Assembly: GCF_020535545.1 (NCBI RefSeq)
Contig: NZ_CP084752.1
Span: 1,533,501-1,597,500, forward strand
Length of the DNA: 64,000 nucleotides
Reading direction: 5' to 3'
Origin: Roseateles sp. XES5
GTDB lineage: Bacteria; Pseudomonadota; Alphaproteobacteria; Rhizobiales; Rhizobiaceae
Both the position numbers and the translations under genes were made by a program. Each line of letters opens with the position of its first letter. Position 1 is the first letter of the stretch. The notes below the pieces were generated by a model. The model saw only the letters and a list, made by a program, of their open reading frames with translations. It was not told where the DNA came from and made no database searches. Below are positions 54,917 to 64,000 of this stretch, piece after piece.

Positions 54917-55453
54917 ATTCGCAGACCCTTCAAAGCGGAAGCCCCTGTCAAGGACGGCCCGCGTTCCAACAAGGAAATCCGGATTCCCCGCGTCCAGCTC
55001 ATCGACGCCGAAGGCCAGAACCACGGCATCGTCCCCACCGATCAGGCCCTGCGCATGGCTGAAGAAGCCGGCCTCGATCTCGTGGAGATCGCACCGAACT
55101 CCGAGCCGCCCGTCTGCAAGATCCTTGACCTCGGCAAGCTGAAATACGCCAACCAGAAGAAGGCGGCCGAAGCGCGCAAGAAGCAGAAGATCGTCGAGAT
55201 CAAGGAAATCAAGATGCGCCCGAACATCGACACGCATGACTATGACGTGAAGATGAAGGCCATGAACCGCTTCTTCGAAGAGGGCGACAAGGTCAAGGTG
55301 ACGCTGAAGTTCCGCGGCCGCGAAATGGCCCACCAGGAACTCGGCATGAAGCTGCTGCTGCAGGTCAAGGAAGACACCCTGGCCATCGCCAAGGTCGAAG
55401 CCGAGCCGAAGCTCGAGGGACGCCAGATGATGATGGTGCTCGCGCCGAAGTGA
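54917..55453 (+). CDS. infC: translation initiation factor IF-3
   Basis: 178-aa factor that frees 30S subunits and proofreads start codons. The reading frame begins at ATT (54917) after CGAGGAGAAC: the encoded start is [20 protein letters not shown], as in rhizobial IF-3, and no ATG occurs until 55055, inside the N-terminal domain. A non-canonical start is the family's known autoregulatory device, since IF-3 discriminates against it. Linker ([19 protein letters not shown]) and C-terminal domain ([19 protein letters not shown]) are intact. First gene of infC-rpmI-rplT. Confidence 0.95.
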   Translation: MRRPFKAEAPVKDGPRSNKEIRIPRVQLIDAEGQNHGIVPTDQALRMAEEAGLDLVEIAPNSEPPVCKILDLGKLKYANQKKAAEARKKQKIVEIKEIKMRPNIDTHDYDVKMKAMNRFFEEGDKVKVTLKFRGREMAHQELGMKLLLQVKEDTLAIAKVEAEPKLEGRQMMMVLAPK

Positions 55454-55486
55454 GCCCCGTCGCTGGCGCCAGGCGCTGAACGGATC

Positions 55487-55513
55487 AAAGCCGCCTTTCG
55501 GGGCGGCTTTTCC
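55487..55513 (+). terminator. terminator/attenuator after infC
   Basis: Stem AAAGCCGCC / GGCGGCTTT with a 6-nt loop then TTCC, 34 bp after the infC stop. rpmI therefore probably has its own promoter in 55514-55678. Confidence 0.7.
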
Positions 55514-55678
55514 ATTTCTGCCTTGCAAGGCCCGGTTTTGCGGAATCCGGTTGCGCTTTGCGGGCACTTCGGTTACAAGCCGCCGTCCGAACGGTCCGGC
55601 AGGGCATGCCGTGGCCGTTCTTTACGCTGGAGGCGACCTCGTCAGTCGTCTCGAATTCAAGAAGAATGGAGTAGCAAA

Positions 55679-55882
55679 ATGCCCAAGATGAAGACGAAGT
55701 CGTCTGCCAAGAAGCGGTTCAAGATCACCGCGACCGGCAAGGTCGTCGCTGCCGCTGCCGGCAAGCGCCACGGCATGATCAAGCGTACCAACAAGTTCAT
55801 TCGCGACGCCCGCGGCACCATGGTGCTGGCCGAGCCCGATGGCAAGAAGGTCATCAAGAACTACCTGCCGAACGGTCTCTGA
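55679..55882 (+). CDS. rpmI: 50S ribosomal protein L35
   Basis: 67-aa basic protein, standard length, starting [20 protein letters not shown] and ending [10 protein letters not shown]. Start at 55679 rather than the upstream open frame to 55523. Followed 38 bp later by rplT, as in nearly all bacteria. Confidence 0.97.
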   Translation: MPKMKTKSSAKKRFKITATGKVVAAAAGKRHGMIKRTNKFIRDARGTMVLAEPDGKKVIKNYLPNGL

Positions 55883-55920
55883 GACTCATCGCGCAATTGA
55901 TACGTTAAGGAGATCATGAC

Positions 55921-56325
55921 ATGGCACGTGTAAAACGCGGCGTTACTTCCCACGCCAAGCACAAGAAGACGCTGAAGGCAGCCAAGGGTTTCTACGGCCG
56001 CCGCAAGAACACCATCCGCGCCGCCAAGGCAGCGGTTGATCGTTCCAAGCAGTTCGCCTACCGCGACCGCAAGGTCAACAAGCGCAACTTCCGCGCTCTC
56101 TGGATCCAGCGCATCAACGCTGCCGTCCGCGAGCACGGCCTGACCTATGGCCGTTTCATCGACGGTCTGAACAAGGCTGGCATCGAAGTTGACCGCAAGG
56201 TGCTTTCGGACATGGCAATCCATGAGACCGCAGCTTTCGGCGCGCTCGTCGCAGCCGCCAAGAAGGCTCTGGAATACCTCAAGGAAACCGGCACGAAGAA
56301 CGAGTTTGAGACCGCCGTCAACTAA
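55921..56325 (+). CDS. rplT: 50S ribosomal protein L20
   Basis: 134-aa 23S rRNA-binding protein, [30 protein letters not shown] at the N-terminus, [36 protein letters not shown] in the globular part. AAGGAG ribosome site. Complete and ordinary. Confidence 0.97.
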   Translation: MARVKRGVTSHAKHKKTLKAAKGFYGRRKNTIRAAKAAVDRSKQFAYRDRKVNKRNFRALWIQRINAAVREHGLTYGRFIDGLNKAGIEVDRKVLSDMAIHETAAFGALVAAAKKALEYLKETGTKNEFETAVN

Positions 56326-56359
56326 CCGGCGCTCACAACAAATCTTCGCTTCGTTGTGA

Positions 56360-56393
56360 AACCCGCGCCGGGGAACCGGTGCGGGTTTTTGTT
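56360..56393 (+). terminator. terminator of infC-rpmI-rplT
   Basis: 12-bp stem AACCCGCGCCGG / CCGGTGCGGGTT with GGAA loop, followed by TTTGTTT. Confidence 0.85.
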
Positions 56394-56414
56394 TGGATTT
56401 CGGGACGAGACCCC

Positions 56415-57284
56415 ATGGACGGCGCGCAGACCGACCTCAATGCGATCCCCCACATGACCGACGGCGACGTCGAGAGGCTGCTTGCCGCGCTGACGCGCGA
56501 AACGCGCCGGGTCGAGCGCGTCGAACTTTCCTTCGGCGCCGTCTGGATCAAGCGCTACGGCACCGAGCGCCCGCCGATCTGGACCAAGGCGCAGATGTCG
56601 CTCGCCCGGCTGTTCGGCCAGGCGTTCCTGCGCCCCTCCCCCTATCTCGACAGCAAGGGCATGATCGCGCGGGAGATCCGCCGCATCGAGACCTTCGCCG
56701 CGAACGGCGTGCCCGTCCCCCGCGTGCTCTATGCCTCGGGCAATGCGCTCGTTCTTTCCGACGTCGCACCGACCGTGACGGCCGAACTCGATGTACTGCG
56801 CGACACCGATCCGGCGGCCCATGACGGCCTGCTCGTCGCCTGCGCCGCCCATCTCGGCGCGCTGCATGGCAAAGGCCTGTGCCACGGGCGTCCGCATCCG
56901 CGCGACTTCTTCGTGGCCGGCGAGCGGCGCATCGGCTTCATGGATTTCGAGGAGGAGCCGGAAGCGGCCATGCCGCTTGCCGCGGCGCAGGCGCGCGACG
57001 TCTGGCTGCTCTTCCTGCAGCTGACCGACCGCGCCCGCCTCGGCGTGGCGACGGCCGAGAAAGCCTATGCCGCCTGGCGCACCAACGCGCCCTCCGCCGC
57101 CGAGGCGGAACTGAAGGAAATGCTCCGGTTCCTCGGCAAGTTTTTATGGCTCACCCGATTGATCGGGCGCGTGCACATGGGTAGTGATCTCAGGCGTTTC
57201 CTCGCCGCAACCGGCTATCTGTCCGAGGTTCTCTTGGCCTCTCCCCGCCCGGCCGACGCAAGCAAAGCAGGTAAAGATGACTGA
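56415..57284 (+). CDS. protein-kinase-like protein (lipopolysaccharide kinase/WaaP-like fold)
   Basis: 289 aa with a degenerate kinase fold: [16 protein letters not shown] carries a candidate ATP-binding Lys, [24 protein letters not shown] resembles the alpha-C Glu region, the catalytic loop reads [17 protein letters not shown], and the metal loop GFMDFEEEP replaces DFG. The Asp of the usual HGDLHPxN catalytic loop is Arg here, so activity may be lost or altered. Gene sits between rplT and pheS and overlaps pheS by 8 bp, a conserved-looking rhizobial position. Substrate unknown. Confidence 0.8.
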   Translation: MDGAQTDLNAIPHMTDGDVERLLAALTRETRRVERVELSFGAVWIKRYGTERPPIWTKAQMSLARLFGQAFLRPSPYLDSKGMIAREIRRIETFAANGVPVPRVLYASGNALVLSDVAPTVTAELDVLRDTDPAAHDGLLVACAAHLGALHGKGLCHGRPHPRDFFVAGERRIGFMDFEEEPEAAMPLAAAQARDVWLLFLQLTDRARLGVATAEKAYAAWRTNAPSAAEAELKEMLRFLGKFLWLTRLIGRVHMGSDLRRFLAATGYLSEVLLASPRPADASKAGKDD

Positions 57285-58362
57285 ACTCGACACACTGGAA
57301 CAGCAGCTCCTCTCCGACGTTGCCGCGGCCTCCGACGAAGCGGCGATCGAAGCCGTGCGCGTGGGCGCGCTCGGCAAGAAGGGCTCCGTCTCGGACCTCC
57401 TGAAGACTCTCGGCACCATGTCGCCGGAAGAGCGCCAGACGCGCGGCGCGGCGATCAACGCGCTGAAGACGCGCGTCACCGACGCCATCACCGAACGCAA
57501 GACGGCGCTGCGCGATGCCGCCATCGACGCCCGCCTGAAGGCCGAGACCGTCGATGTCAGCCTGCAGGTGCGTTCTTCTCCCGCTGAACGCGGCCGCATC
57601 CACCCGATCAGCCAGATCGTCGACGAGATCACCGCGATCTTCGGCGACATGGGCTTCTCCATCGCTGAAGGCCCCGACGTCGAGACGGACTACTACAACT
57701 TCACGGCGCTGAACTTCCCCGAGGGCCATCCGGCCCGCGAGATGCACGACACGTTCTTCTTCCCGGCCGACGAGAACGGCGAGCGCAAGGTGCTGCGCAC
57801 GCACACCTCGCCCGTGCAGGTGCGCACCATGGAAGCGCAGAAGCCGCCGATCCGCATCATCATCCCCGGCAAGACCTACCGGCAGGACAGCGACGCGACC
57901 CATTCGCCGATGTTCCATCAGGTGGAAGGCCTTGTGGTCGACAAGACCGCCAATGTCGCCAACATGCGCTGGGTGCTGGAAGAGTTCTGCAAGGCCTTCT
58001 TCGAGGTCGACAGCGTCACCATGCGCTTCCGTCCGTCCTTCTTCCCCTTCACCGAGCCGTCTTTCGAGGTCGACATCCAGTGCGACCGCTCCTCCGGCCC
58101 GATCGTCAAGTTCGGCGAGGGCACGGACTGGATGGAAATCCTCGGCTGCGGCATGGTTCACCCGAACGTGCTGCGCGCCGGCGGCCTCGACCCGGACGAA
58201 TACCAGGGCTTTGCCTGGGGCATGGGCCTCGACCGCATCGCCATGCTGAAATACGGCATGCCGGACCTGCGCGACTTCTTCAACGCCGACGTCCGCTGGC
58301 TGAGCCATTACGGCTTCCGCCCGCTCGACATGCCGACCCTGTTCGGCGGCCTCAGCGCGTAA
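57277..58362 (+). CDS. pheS: phenylalanyl-tRNA synthetase alpha subunit
   Basis: 361-aa class II synthetase catalytic subunit. N-terminal coiled coil (about residues 1-85), motif 1 region [22 protein letters not shown], motif 2 [12 protein letters not shown], and motif 3 [22 protein letters not shown]; Phe-binding [16 protein letters not shown]. Start at 57277 ([12 protein letters not shown]). 22 bp before pheT. Confidence 0.97.
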   Translation: MTELDTLEQQLLSDVAAASDEAAIEAVRVGALGKKGSVSDLLKTLGTMSPEERQTRGAAINALKTRVTDAITERKTALRDAAIDARLKAETVDVSLQVRSSPAERGRIHPISQIVDEITAIFGDMGFSIAEGPDVETDYYNFTALNFPEGHPAREMHDTFFFPADENGERKVLRTHTSPVQVRTMEAQKPPIRIIIPGKTYRQDSDATHSPMFHQVEGLVVDKTANVANMRWVLEEFCKAFFEVDSVTMRFRPSFFPFTEPSFEVDIQCDRSSGPIVKFGEGTDWMEILGCGMVHPNVLRAGGLDPDEYQGFAWGMGLDRIAMLKYGMPDLRDFFNADVRWLSHYGFRPLDMPTLFGGLSA

Positions 58363-58384
58363 CCGGCATCCAAGGAGAAAGACA

Positions 58385-60811
58385 ATGAAATTCACGCTCT
58401 CCTGGCTGAAGGATCACCTCGACACCGACGCCTCGCTCGAAGAGATCTGCGCGAAGCTGACGGCGATCGGCCTTGAAGTGGAGGACGTCGACGACAAGGC
58501 GGCCTTCAAGCCCTTCGTCATCGCCAAGGTCGTCTCGGCCGAACAGCACCCGAACGCCGACAAGCTGCGCGTGCTGATGGTCGACACCGGCAAGGGCGAC
58601 CCGATCCAGGTCGTCTGCGGCGCGCCGAACGCGCGCGCCGGCCTCGTCGGCGCCTTCGCCGCGCCCGGCACCTATGTGCCCGGCATCGACGTGACCCTCG
58701 CCGTCGGCACCATCCGCGGCGTCGAGAGCCGCGGCATGATGTGTTCGGAGAAGGAACTCGAGATCTCCGACAACCATGACGGCATCATCGACCTGCCGGC
58801 CGACGCGCCCGTGGGCACGAGCTACGCCGCCTATGCCGGTCTCGACGATCCGGTCATCGAGATCAACCTGACGCCCAACCGTCCGGATTGCACCAGCATC
58901 TACGGCATCGCCCGGGATCTGGCAGCCTCCGGCCTCGGCACGCTCAAGACCCCGAAGGCGCCGTCCTTCACGGTGGAGGGCGAAACGCCGGTCAAGGTGA
59001 AGCTGGAACTTGGTGGCGACGACCATCTGTGCCCTGGCTTCGCGCTCCGCCTCGTACGCGGCGTCAAGAACGGCCCGAGCCCGCGCTGGATGCAGCAGCG
59101 GCTGCTGGCCATCGGCCTTCGCCCGATCAATGCGCTCGTCGACATCACCAATTACATGACCTTCGACCAGGGCCGTCCGCTGCACGTCTTCGACGCGGCC
59201 AAGGTGAAGGGCAATCTCGTCGTGCGCCGCGCGGCGGAGGGTGAGACGGTGCTGGCGCTCGATACGCGCGAATACACGCTGACCCCGTCCAACGTCGTCA
59301 TCGCCGACGACAACGGCGTCGAATCCATCGGCGGCATCATGGGCGGCGAACATTCGGGCTGCGACGAGAATACCGTCGACGTGCTGATCGAGTCGGCGCT
59401 GTGGGATCCGATGAACGTCGCCAAGACCGGCCGTTCGCACGGCATCATTACGGATGCACGCTATCGCTTCGAGCGCGGCGTCGACCCGGAATACATGGTT
59501 GCCGGCCTGGAGCGCGCGACAGAACTGGTTCTGGAGCTTTGCGGCGGCACGCCGGCCAGGACCGATGTCGTCGGCTACAAGGGATATACGGCGAAGGTCG
59601 TCGACTTCCCCTTCTCCGAGGTCAAGCGCCTGACCGGGCTTGAGGTGTCCCGTGACGAGAGCGTGGACATCCTGACGCGCCTCGGCTTTTCCGTTTCGGG
59701 CTCCGGCGAGCGCGTCTCTGTCTCGGTGCCCTCCTGGCGGCCCGACGTGGACGGCAAGGCGGACCTCGTGGAAGAGGTCATGCGCATCCACGGCGTCGAC
59801 AATATCCGCACCGCGCCGCTGGAAAGCCACGGCTCGGTCAACGGCCGCATCCTGACCACGCTGCAGATCCGCTCGCGCCTCGCCAAGCGGGCGCTTGCCT
59901 CGCGCGGCATGATGGAAGCCGTCACCTGGTCCTTCATCCCGAAGGCGCATGCCGAACTCTTCGGTGGCGGCGCACCGTCTCTGGCGCTGTCCAACCCGAT
60001 TGCGGCCGACATGTCGGACATGCGCCCCTCGCTGCTGCCGGGCCTGCTGGCGGCGGCCCAGCGCAATGCCGACAAGGGCTATGGCGACGTCGCGATCTTC
60101 GAGGTCTCCGGCACCTATGAGAACGACAGGCCCGAGGGCCAGCGCCGCGTTGCCGGCGGCGTGCGCCGCGGCACGGCGACGCTTGCCGGCGCCGGCCGTC
60201 TGTGGTCGAACGCGGCCAAGGGTGGCGGCAAGCCGGTCGACGTCTACGACGCCAAGGCCGATGCGCTGGCCGTGATCGAGGCCTGCGGCCTGCCGATGGG
60301 CAATGTGCAGATCGAGCCGGGCGCGCCGGGCTGGTATCATCCGGGCCGTTCCGGCACGATCAAGATGGGGCCGAAGATCGTTCTCGGTTACTTCGGCGAA
60401 TTCCATCCAAAGGCGCTCGGCGCGCTGGACGTCGCCGGCGCACTCTGCGGCTTCGAGATCTATGTCGATGCCATGCCGGAACCGAAGAAGAAGGCGACCC
60501 GCACCAAGCCGGCGCTCGATCTCTCGCCCTTCCAGGCGGTGAAGCGCGACTTCGCCTTCGTGGTGGACAAATCGGTGGAAGCCGGCGCCATCGTGCGCGC
60601 GGCGACCGGCGCCGACCGCAAGCTGATTTCGGCCGTCAACGTCTTCGACGTGTTCGAGGGCGCATCGCTCGGCGAAGGCAAGAAGTCCGTCGCCATCGAG
60701 GTCGTCATCCAGCCGACCGACAAGACGCTGACGGACGAGGATTTCGAGGCCCTGACGGCCAAGATCGTCGGCAATGTGGTCAAGACCACGGGCGCCGCAC
60801 TGCGCGCCTGA
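58385..60811 (+). CDS. pheT: phenylalanyl-tRNA synthetase beta subunit
   Basis: 808-aa non-catalytic beta subunit. Domains in order: tRNA-binding EMAP-like (about 40-150), B3/B4 editing domain (about 210-390), B5 (about 400-470), and C-terminal ferredoxin-fold anticodon-binding domain ([21 protein letters not shown] to the end). AAGGAG ribosome site. Complete. Confidence 0.97.
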   Translation: MKFTLSWLKDHLDTDASLEEICAKLTAIGLEVEDVDDKAAFKPFVIAKVVSAEQHPNADKLRVLMVDTGKGDPIQVVCGAPNARAGLVGAFAAPGTYVPGIDVTLAVGTIRGVESRGMMCSEKELEISDNHDGIIDLPADAPVGTSYAAYAGLDDPVIEINLTPNRPDCTSIYGIARDLAASGLGTLKTPKAPSFTVEGETPVKVKLELGGDDHLCPGFALRLVRGVKNGPSPRWMQQRLLAIGLRPINALVDITNYMTFDQGRPLHVFDAAKVKGNLVVRRAAEGETVLALDTREYTLTPSNVVIADDNGVESIGGIMGGEHSGCDENTVDVLIESALWDPMNVAKTGRSHGIITDARYRFERGVDPEYMVAGLERATELVLELCGGTPARTDVVGYKGYTAKVVDFPFSEVKRLTGLEVSRDESVDILTRLGFSVSGSGERVSVSVPSWRPDVDGKADLVEEVMRIHGVDNIRTAPLESHGSVNGRILTTLQIRSRLAKRALASRGMMEAVTWSFIPKAHAELFGGGAPSLALSNPIAADMSDMRPSLLPGLLAAAQRNADKGYGDVAIFEVSGTYENDRPEGQRRVAGGVRRGTATLAGAGRLWSNAAKGGGKPVDVYDAKADALAVIEACGLPMGNVQIEPGAPGWYHPGRSGTIKMGPKIVLGYFGEFHPKALGALDVAGALCGFEIYVDAMPEPKKKATRTKPALDLSPFQAVKRDFAFVVDKSVEAGAIVRAATGADRKLISAVNVFDVFEGASLGEGKKSVAIEVVIQPTDKTLTDEDFEALTAKIVGNVVKTTGAALRA

Positions 60812-60847
60812 GAAAATCGGGAGCGGGGCGTCAGCGCCCCGCTTCAC

Positions 60848-60950
60848 GAGAGCATGCCAGGTTCAGATTGAACCAGACATGCTCTAAATTCTTTTGTTTT
60901 CGTTGTCTTTTCGGGAAAATCGGTTCCCACTTTTCCCTGACAAACTTTAG
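60848..60950 (+). repeat. RIME-like dispersed repeat, copy 3
   Basis: GAGAGCATGCCAGG ... CAAACTTTAG, with the same two-palindrome structure as copy 2 and one base missing in the CGTTGTC segment. Lies 37 bp after pheT. Confidence 0.9.
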
Positions 60951-61015
60951 CGTCGAAACGCAACCTTTCGACGCCGTGCACCGCCTTTGAGCGAGCGAAC
61001 GGCCCAGCCTCCCAC

Positions 61016-61999
61016 CTATGCGTTGCCGATCAGAACCCCCGCCGCCAGAACGAGGCTGCCACCGAGCACGACCTGGAGCACGGCGCGGAAGAACGGCGTT
61101 TCCATGTAGCGGTTCTGGATGAAGGCGATGGCCCAGAGTTCCACGAACACGACGAAGACGGCGATGGCCGTTGCCAGCATGAAATTCGGGATGAGATAGG
61201 GCAGCGCGTGGCCGAGGCCGCCGAGCGCCGTCATGATGCCCGAGGCAAGGCCGCGCTTGACCGGGGAGCCACGCCCGGAGAGCTTGCCGTCGTCATGAGC
61301 GGCCTCCGTGAAGCCCATGGAAATGCCGGCGCCGACGGAGGCCGAGAGGCCGACGAGGAAGGTCTGCCAGGTATCCTGCGTGGCGAAGGCGGCGGCGAAG
61401 ATCGGCGCCAGCGTCGAGACGGAGCCGTCCATCAGGCCGGCAAGGCCCGGCTGCACATAGGTCAGTACGAATTGCCGCCGCGCCGTCTGGTCTTCCTCTT
61501 CCTTCACGTCGGCCGGCGTGTGCTCCTCCCCGAGCCGCCGGGCGAGCGATTCGTGCGATTTCTCCGCCAGCGCCAGATCGCCGAGCAGCTTTCGCGTCGC
61601 CGCGTCCTGCGTGCGCGCGGCGGCCGTCAGATAGAAGCGGTGCGCCGCCTCCTCCATGGCTTCCGCCTGCGCGCGAATGGCGTCGAGCGGCATATTCTCG
61701 ATCAGCCAGTCGGGTTTTCTCTCGGGAAAGTCGCGCACATATTCGCGGCGCACCAGCGGGATGCGGTCGCCGAAGCGGGCGACGTGCCGGTCGATGAGCA
61801 TCTGGCGGTGATGGCTCTCCTCGGCGGCCATGTCCTCGAAGACGCGGGCGGAATGGGGATAGGCGTCGCGCAGCGCATCGGCATAGGCGAGATAGATGCG
61901 GCCGTCGTCTTCCTCGGACGTGATGGCGAGAGCGAGGATTTCCTGTTCGCTGAGGGATTCGAGGCTGCGTTTACCGGGGTTCAAGAGGCGGGAAAACAT
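61016..61999 (-). CDS. mbfA: membrane-bound ferritin A, VIT1/CCC1-family iron exporter
   Basis: 327 aa: an N-terminal ferritin-like di-iron domain (residues about 15-165, with LAYADALRDAYPHSARVFEDMAAEESHHRQ and EAAHRFYLTAA) fused to a CCC1/VIT1 transporter domain (PGLAGLMDGSVSTLAPIFAAAF onward, five helices). In Agrobacterium and Bradyrhizobium MbfA exports iron and aids peroxide resistance, and is repressed by Irr at low iron. An Irr-type iron control element lies directly upstream. Start at 61999. Confidence 0.93.
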   Translation of the reverse strand: MFSRLLNPGKRSLESLSEQEILALAITSEEDDGRIYLAYADALRDAYPHSARVFEDMAAEESHHRQMLIDRHVARFGDRIPLVRREYVRDFPERKPDWLIENMPLDAIRAQAEAMEEAAHRFYLTAAARTQDAATRKLLGDLALAEKSHESLARRLGEEHTPADVKEEEDQTARRQFVLTYVQPGLAGLMDGSVSTLAPIFAAAFATQDTWQTFLVGLSASVGAGISMGFTEAAHDDGKLSGRGSPVKRGLASGIMTALGGLGHALPYLIPNFMLATAIAVFVVFVELWAIAFIQNRYMETPFFRAVLQVVLGGSLVLAAGVLIGNA

Positions 62000-62014
62000 C
62001 TGCGAGATTCCAAT

Positions 62015-62031
62015 TTAGAATAATTCTAAAT
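62015..62031. promoter_or_regulatory. iron control element (Irr box)
   Basis: Perfect palindrome TTTAGAAT-A-ATTCTAAA, matching the rhizobial Irr-binding ICE pattern TTTAGAAnnnTTCTAAA, 16 bp upstream of the mbfA start codon. Irr binding would repress mbfA under iron limitation. Confidence 0.85.
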
Positions 62032-62117
62032 ATAGGAATGGATGCGGCGCGGTCAAGCTCGACAGACCGTCACCTCTGCGGCTAGAGTGATCGCGCAATG
62101 ACGGTAAGGGATGGGAC

Positions 62118-62942
62118 GTGACCGCTGCATTGAAGCCGCTTTCCGAAAGCCGCGACACGCTGCTCGACCGTCTCGGCCGCCGTCTTGCCGACCGGCTGCA
62201 GAGCCAGACCTCCGGCTACGAGCCCTACACGCCCTCCGACCCCGAGACCCTGGCGCGAACGCTGCGCCCCGGCGACATCCTGCTGGTGGAAGGCAACCAG
62301 AAGGTCTCGGCGGCGATCAAGTATCTGACCCAGTCGACATGGTCGCATGCGGCGCTCTTCGTGGGCGATGCAGTGCCGCTGACGCTGGACCAGGCGGCGC
62401 TGCCGGCCACCGAGCGGCCGCAGCTCATCGAGGTCAATCTCGGCGAGGGCTGCGTGGCCGTGCCGCTTACCAAGTATCGCACCTACAATACGCGCATCTG
62501 CCGGCCCGTCGGCCTGGTGCCCGACGACCGGGACATGGTGCTCTCCTTCATGGTCTCGCGGCTCGGGCTGAAATACGACATGAAGAACATCACCGACATG
62601 CTGCGCTATTTCCTGCCGACGCCGCCCATTCCGGTGCGCTGGCGCCGCCGCATGATCGCCTTCGGCTCCGGCGATCCGACGCGGGCGATCTGCTCGACCC
62701 TGATCGCCGAGGCCTTCGAGCGCATCCGCTACCCGATCCTGCCCGACGTGACGCGCGCGCCCGGCCACGCGGCGGCAACCTCGACCTATTCGCGCGAGGA
62801 AATCCTGCACATCCGCCACCACTCGCTTTATACGCCGCGCGACTTCGACCTCTCGCCCTATTTCCAGATCGTCAAGCCGACGCTGGAATACGGGTTCGAT
62901 TACAAGCGGCTGGAATGGGCGCCAAACAGAGAAGGGCCGTAG
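62118..62942 (+). CDS. YiiX/YebB-like permuted NlpC/P60 amidase-family protein
   Basis: 274-aa papain-like enzyme of the circularly permuted NlpC/P60 clan. Catalytic His in QSTWSHAALFVGD, Cys in TRAICSTLIAEAFERI, with LRPGDILLVEGNQ preceding, as in YiiX-type proteins. No signal peptide, but the C-terminus is Tyr/Arg-rich. Starts with GTG at 62118. Target (lipid, peptide or peptidoglycan) unknown. Confidence 0.8.
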   Translation: MTAALKPLSESRDTLLDRLGRRLADRLQSQTSGYEPYTPSDPETLARTLRPGDILLVEGNQKVSAAIKYLTQSTWSHAALFVGDAVPLTLDQAALPATERPQLIEVNLGEGCVAVPLTKYRTYNTRICRPVGLVPDDRDMVLSFMVSRLGLKYDMKNITDMLRYFLPTPPIPVRWRRRMIAFGSGDPTRAICSTLIAEAFERIRYPILPDVTRAPGHAAATSTYSREEILHIRHHSLYTPRDFDLSPYFQIVKPTLEYGFDYKRLEWAPNREGP

Positions 62943-62952
62943 AACGGCCCTT
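62932..62952. terminator. bidirectional terminator overlapping a stop codon
   Basis: 9-bp stem AAGGGCCGT / ACGGCCCTT with AGA loop; the TAG stop of the YiiX-like gene lies in it. Separates convergent YiiX-like and OmpA genes. Confidence 0.65.
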
Positions 62953-62980
62953 CCATGACGTGCGGCTATGACGTGAAGGG

Positions 62981-63646
62981 TTAGCCCTGGCGCAGCGGCG
63001 AAATCGCGATCTCGACGCGGCGGTTCTGCGCGCGGCCGGATTCCGAGGCGTTGGAGGCGATGGGGCGCTCCAGGCCGTAACCCATGGCCGACATGCGGCG
63101 CGGATCGACGCCGCGGGCAGCAAGGTAGTTGGCAACCGAATTGGCGCGGCGATTGGAGAGATCCATGTTGTAGCCGGCATTGCCGACCGAGTCGGTGTGG
63201 CCGTCGACGTCGATCAGCGTCTTGTCGAACTTGCGCAGCACGATCGCGACGGAATCGAGCGTCGGATAGAAGGGCGGGATCACCTGGTCCTGGTCCGTCG
63301 CGAAGGTGACGTTCGAGGGCATGTTGAGGATGATGCGGTCGCCGACGCGCGTGACCGAGACGCCGGTGCCCTGAAGCTGCGCGCGCAGTTCGGATTCCTG
63401 CGTGTCCATGTAGTTGCCGATGGCGCCGCCCGCCAGCGCGCCGATGCCGGCGCCGATGAGAGCCGCGTTGCGGCGCTGCACGGGATTGTTGCCGACGAGC
63501 AGGCCCGCGACGGCGCCAACGCCCGCGCCGATGGCCGCGCCACCCGCCGTGTTGGAGACCTTCTGTTCGCCCGTATAGGGATCGGTCGTCGTGCAGGCGG
63601 TCAGATAGGTCGCGGCCAGCGCGACGAGCGCAACTTTCTTGTACAT
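62981..63646 (-). CDS. OmpA-family outer-membrane lipoprotein with glycine zipper
   Basis: 221 aa. Signal peptide with lipobox (ALAATYLTAC, Cys18), a glycine-zipper region (AGGAAIGAGVGAVAGLLVG and AALIGAGIGALAGGAIGNYM), and a C-terminal OmpA peptidoglycan-binding domain (LIDVDGHTDSVGNAGYNMDLSNRRANSV). YiaD-like layout. It anchors outer membrane to murein. Confidence 0.93.
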   Translation of the reverse strand: MYKKVALVALAATYLTACTTTDPYTGEQKVSNTAGGAAIGAGVGAVAGLLVGNNPVQRRNAALIGAGIGALAGGAIGNYMDTQESELRAQLQGTGVSVTRVGDRIILNMPSNVTFATDQDQVIPPFYPTLDSVAIVLRKFDKTLIDVDGHTDSVGNAGYNMDLSNRRANSVANYLAARGVDPRRMSAMGYGLERPIASNASESGRAQNRRVEIAISPLRQG

Positions 63647-63732
63647 GCAGGGGTCCCCGGAGGCTTCGTCTTCGATGATTCTGCTTCAACCTAGCGATTG
63701 CGGCAGGAACATGAAAGAGGAGCCGTTTTCGA

Positions 63733-64000
63733 TCAGGTCTCGCCGTTTCCGCTCGATGTGACGCCGGCGCTGGCCGCCACGACCAGCCCCGTGCCGAGCA
63801 TCTGCAGCGGCGTCATCGGCTGGCTGAGCACGAGGAAGCCGGCGAGCGCGCCGAGGGCCGGCTCGAGACTCATCAGGATGCCGAAGGCGGACATGGGCAT
63901 GCGGCGGAGCGCGATCATCTCCAGCGCATAGGGGAAGAGCGGCACGAGAAGCGCAAGACCGAGCATCATGCCGATGCCTTCCGGGTTCAGCGCCTCGCCG
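63733..64000 (-). CDS. EamA/RhtA-family transporter (5' end outside window)
   Basis: C-terminal 88 residues of a drug/metabolite exporter: GMMLGLALLVPLFPYALEMIALRRMPMSAFGILMSLEPALGALAGFLVLSQPM is characteristic of the RhtA (threonine/homoserine exporter) subgroup. The frame remains open to base 64000, so the start lies beyond the window. Confidence 0.85.
   Translation of the reverse strand, partial: GEALNPEGIGMMLGLALLVPLFPYALEMIALRRMPMSAFGILMSLEPALGALAGFLVLSQPMTPLQMLGTGLVVAASAGVTSSGNGET

Noticed and set aside
58352..60847. 831-codon minus-strand open frame opposite pheT
   Set aside because: Mirror of pheT codon bias; no recognisable domain.

Overview
The window reads as chromosomal DNA of a high-GC alphaproteobacterium of the Rhizobiaceae (Ensifer/Shinella/Agrobacterium-like). 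The support is a frcBCAK-type fructose operon, MbfA behind an Irr-type iron control element, a BA14K-like protein, RIME-like intergenic repeats and rhizobial-type ribosomal and pheST genes. It is gene-dense and mostly unidirectional. I found no insertion sequence, prophage, CRISPR array or rRNA. There is one tRNA, Leu-CAG.

Layout. 1-9.7 kb is a proline/hydroxyproline-type catabolic block: a polar amino-acid ABC transporter, a frameshifted ketoglutarate-semialdehyde-type dehydrogenase, a pyrroline/piperideine-2-carboxylate reductase-like enzyme, a DHDPS-family lyase, a proline-racemase-superfamily enzyme with an unusual Ser/Thr catalytic pair, two GntR regulators and an XRE-cupin regulator. 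9.8-17.1 kb is a five-gene peptide ABC transporter followed by a three-domain Xaa-Pro aminopeptidase. A 19-bp sequence containing ATTGGATCCAAT is shared by the promoters of the racemase homologue and the peptide transporter. This suggests one system that imports (hydroxy)proline peptides, cleaves them and degrades the imino acid. 17.2-22.1 kb has GntR+MFS, formyl-THF cyclo-ligase, a Cys/Met PLP enzyme, DUF488 and carbonic anhydrase. 22.4-26.2 kb has two Rnk/GreA-like proteins, gdhA and an HPP-CBS protein. 26.4-32.1 kb has an acyltransferase, tRNA-Leu, phosphomannomutase, small envelope/redox proteins, DoxX, a response regulator and a Crp/Fnr regulator. 32.3-39.2 kb has pyrC and the frcBCAK fructose operon with its divergent ROK regulator and a RbsD/FucU mutarotase. 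39.4-44.3 kb has a 58-aa secreted peptide, a class I amidotransferase, MocR plus a flavin-binding partner, an orphan divergent atpB-like gene and a tiny rod-protein-like ORF. 44.3-54.7 kb has lepA, MFS plus XRE-cupin, GNAT, two aldo/keto reductases, LysR, a Gfo/Idh/MocA enzyme, a BTLCP protein and an alpha/beta hydrolase. 54.9-60.8 kb is infC-rpmI-rplT, a kinase-like gene and pheST. 61-64 kb has mbfA, a YiiX-like amidase, an OmpA lipoprotein and an RhtA-like exporter cut by the window end.

The points most worth a second look are: the (hydroxy)proline-peptide regulon and its Ser90/Thr256 enzyme; two patches of foreign, betaproteobacteria-like character inside the peptide-transporter ATPase gene (with a frameshift) and inside lepA, which could be recombination or a mixed assembly; the orphan atpB; probable leaderless regulators whose operators cover the start codon; and RIME-like repeats that supply the stop codons of two genes. 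Regulatory assignments are read from symmetry and position only and are inferences.
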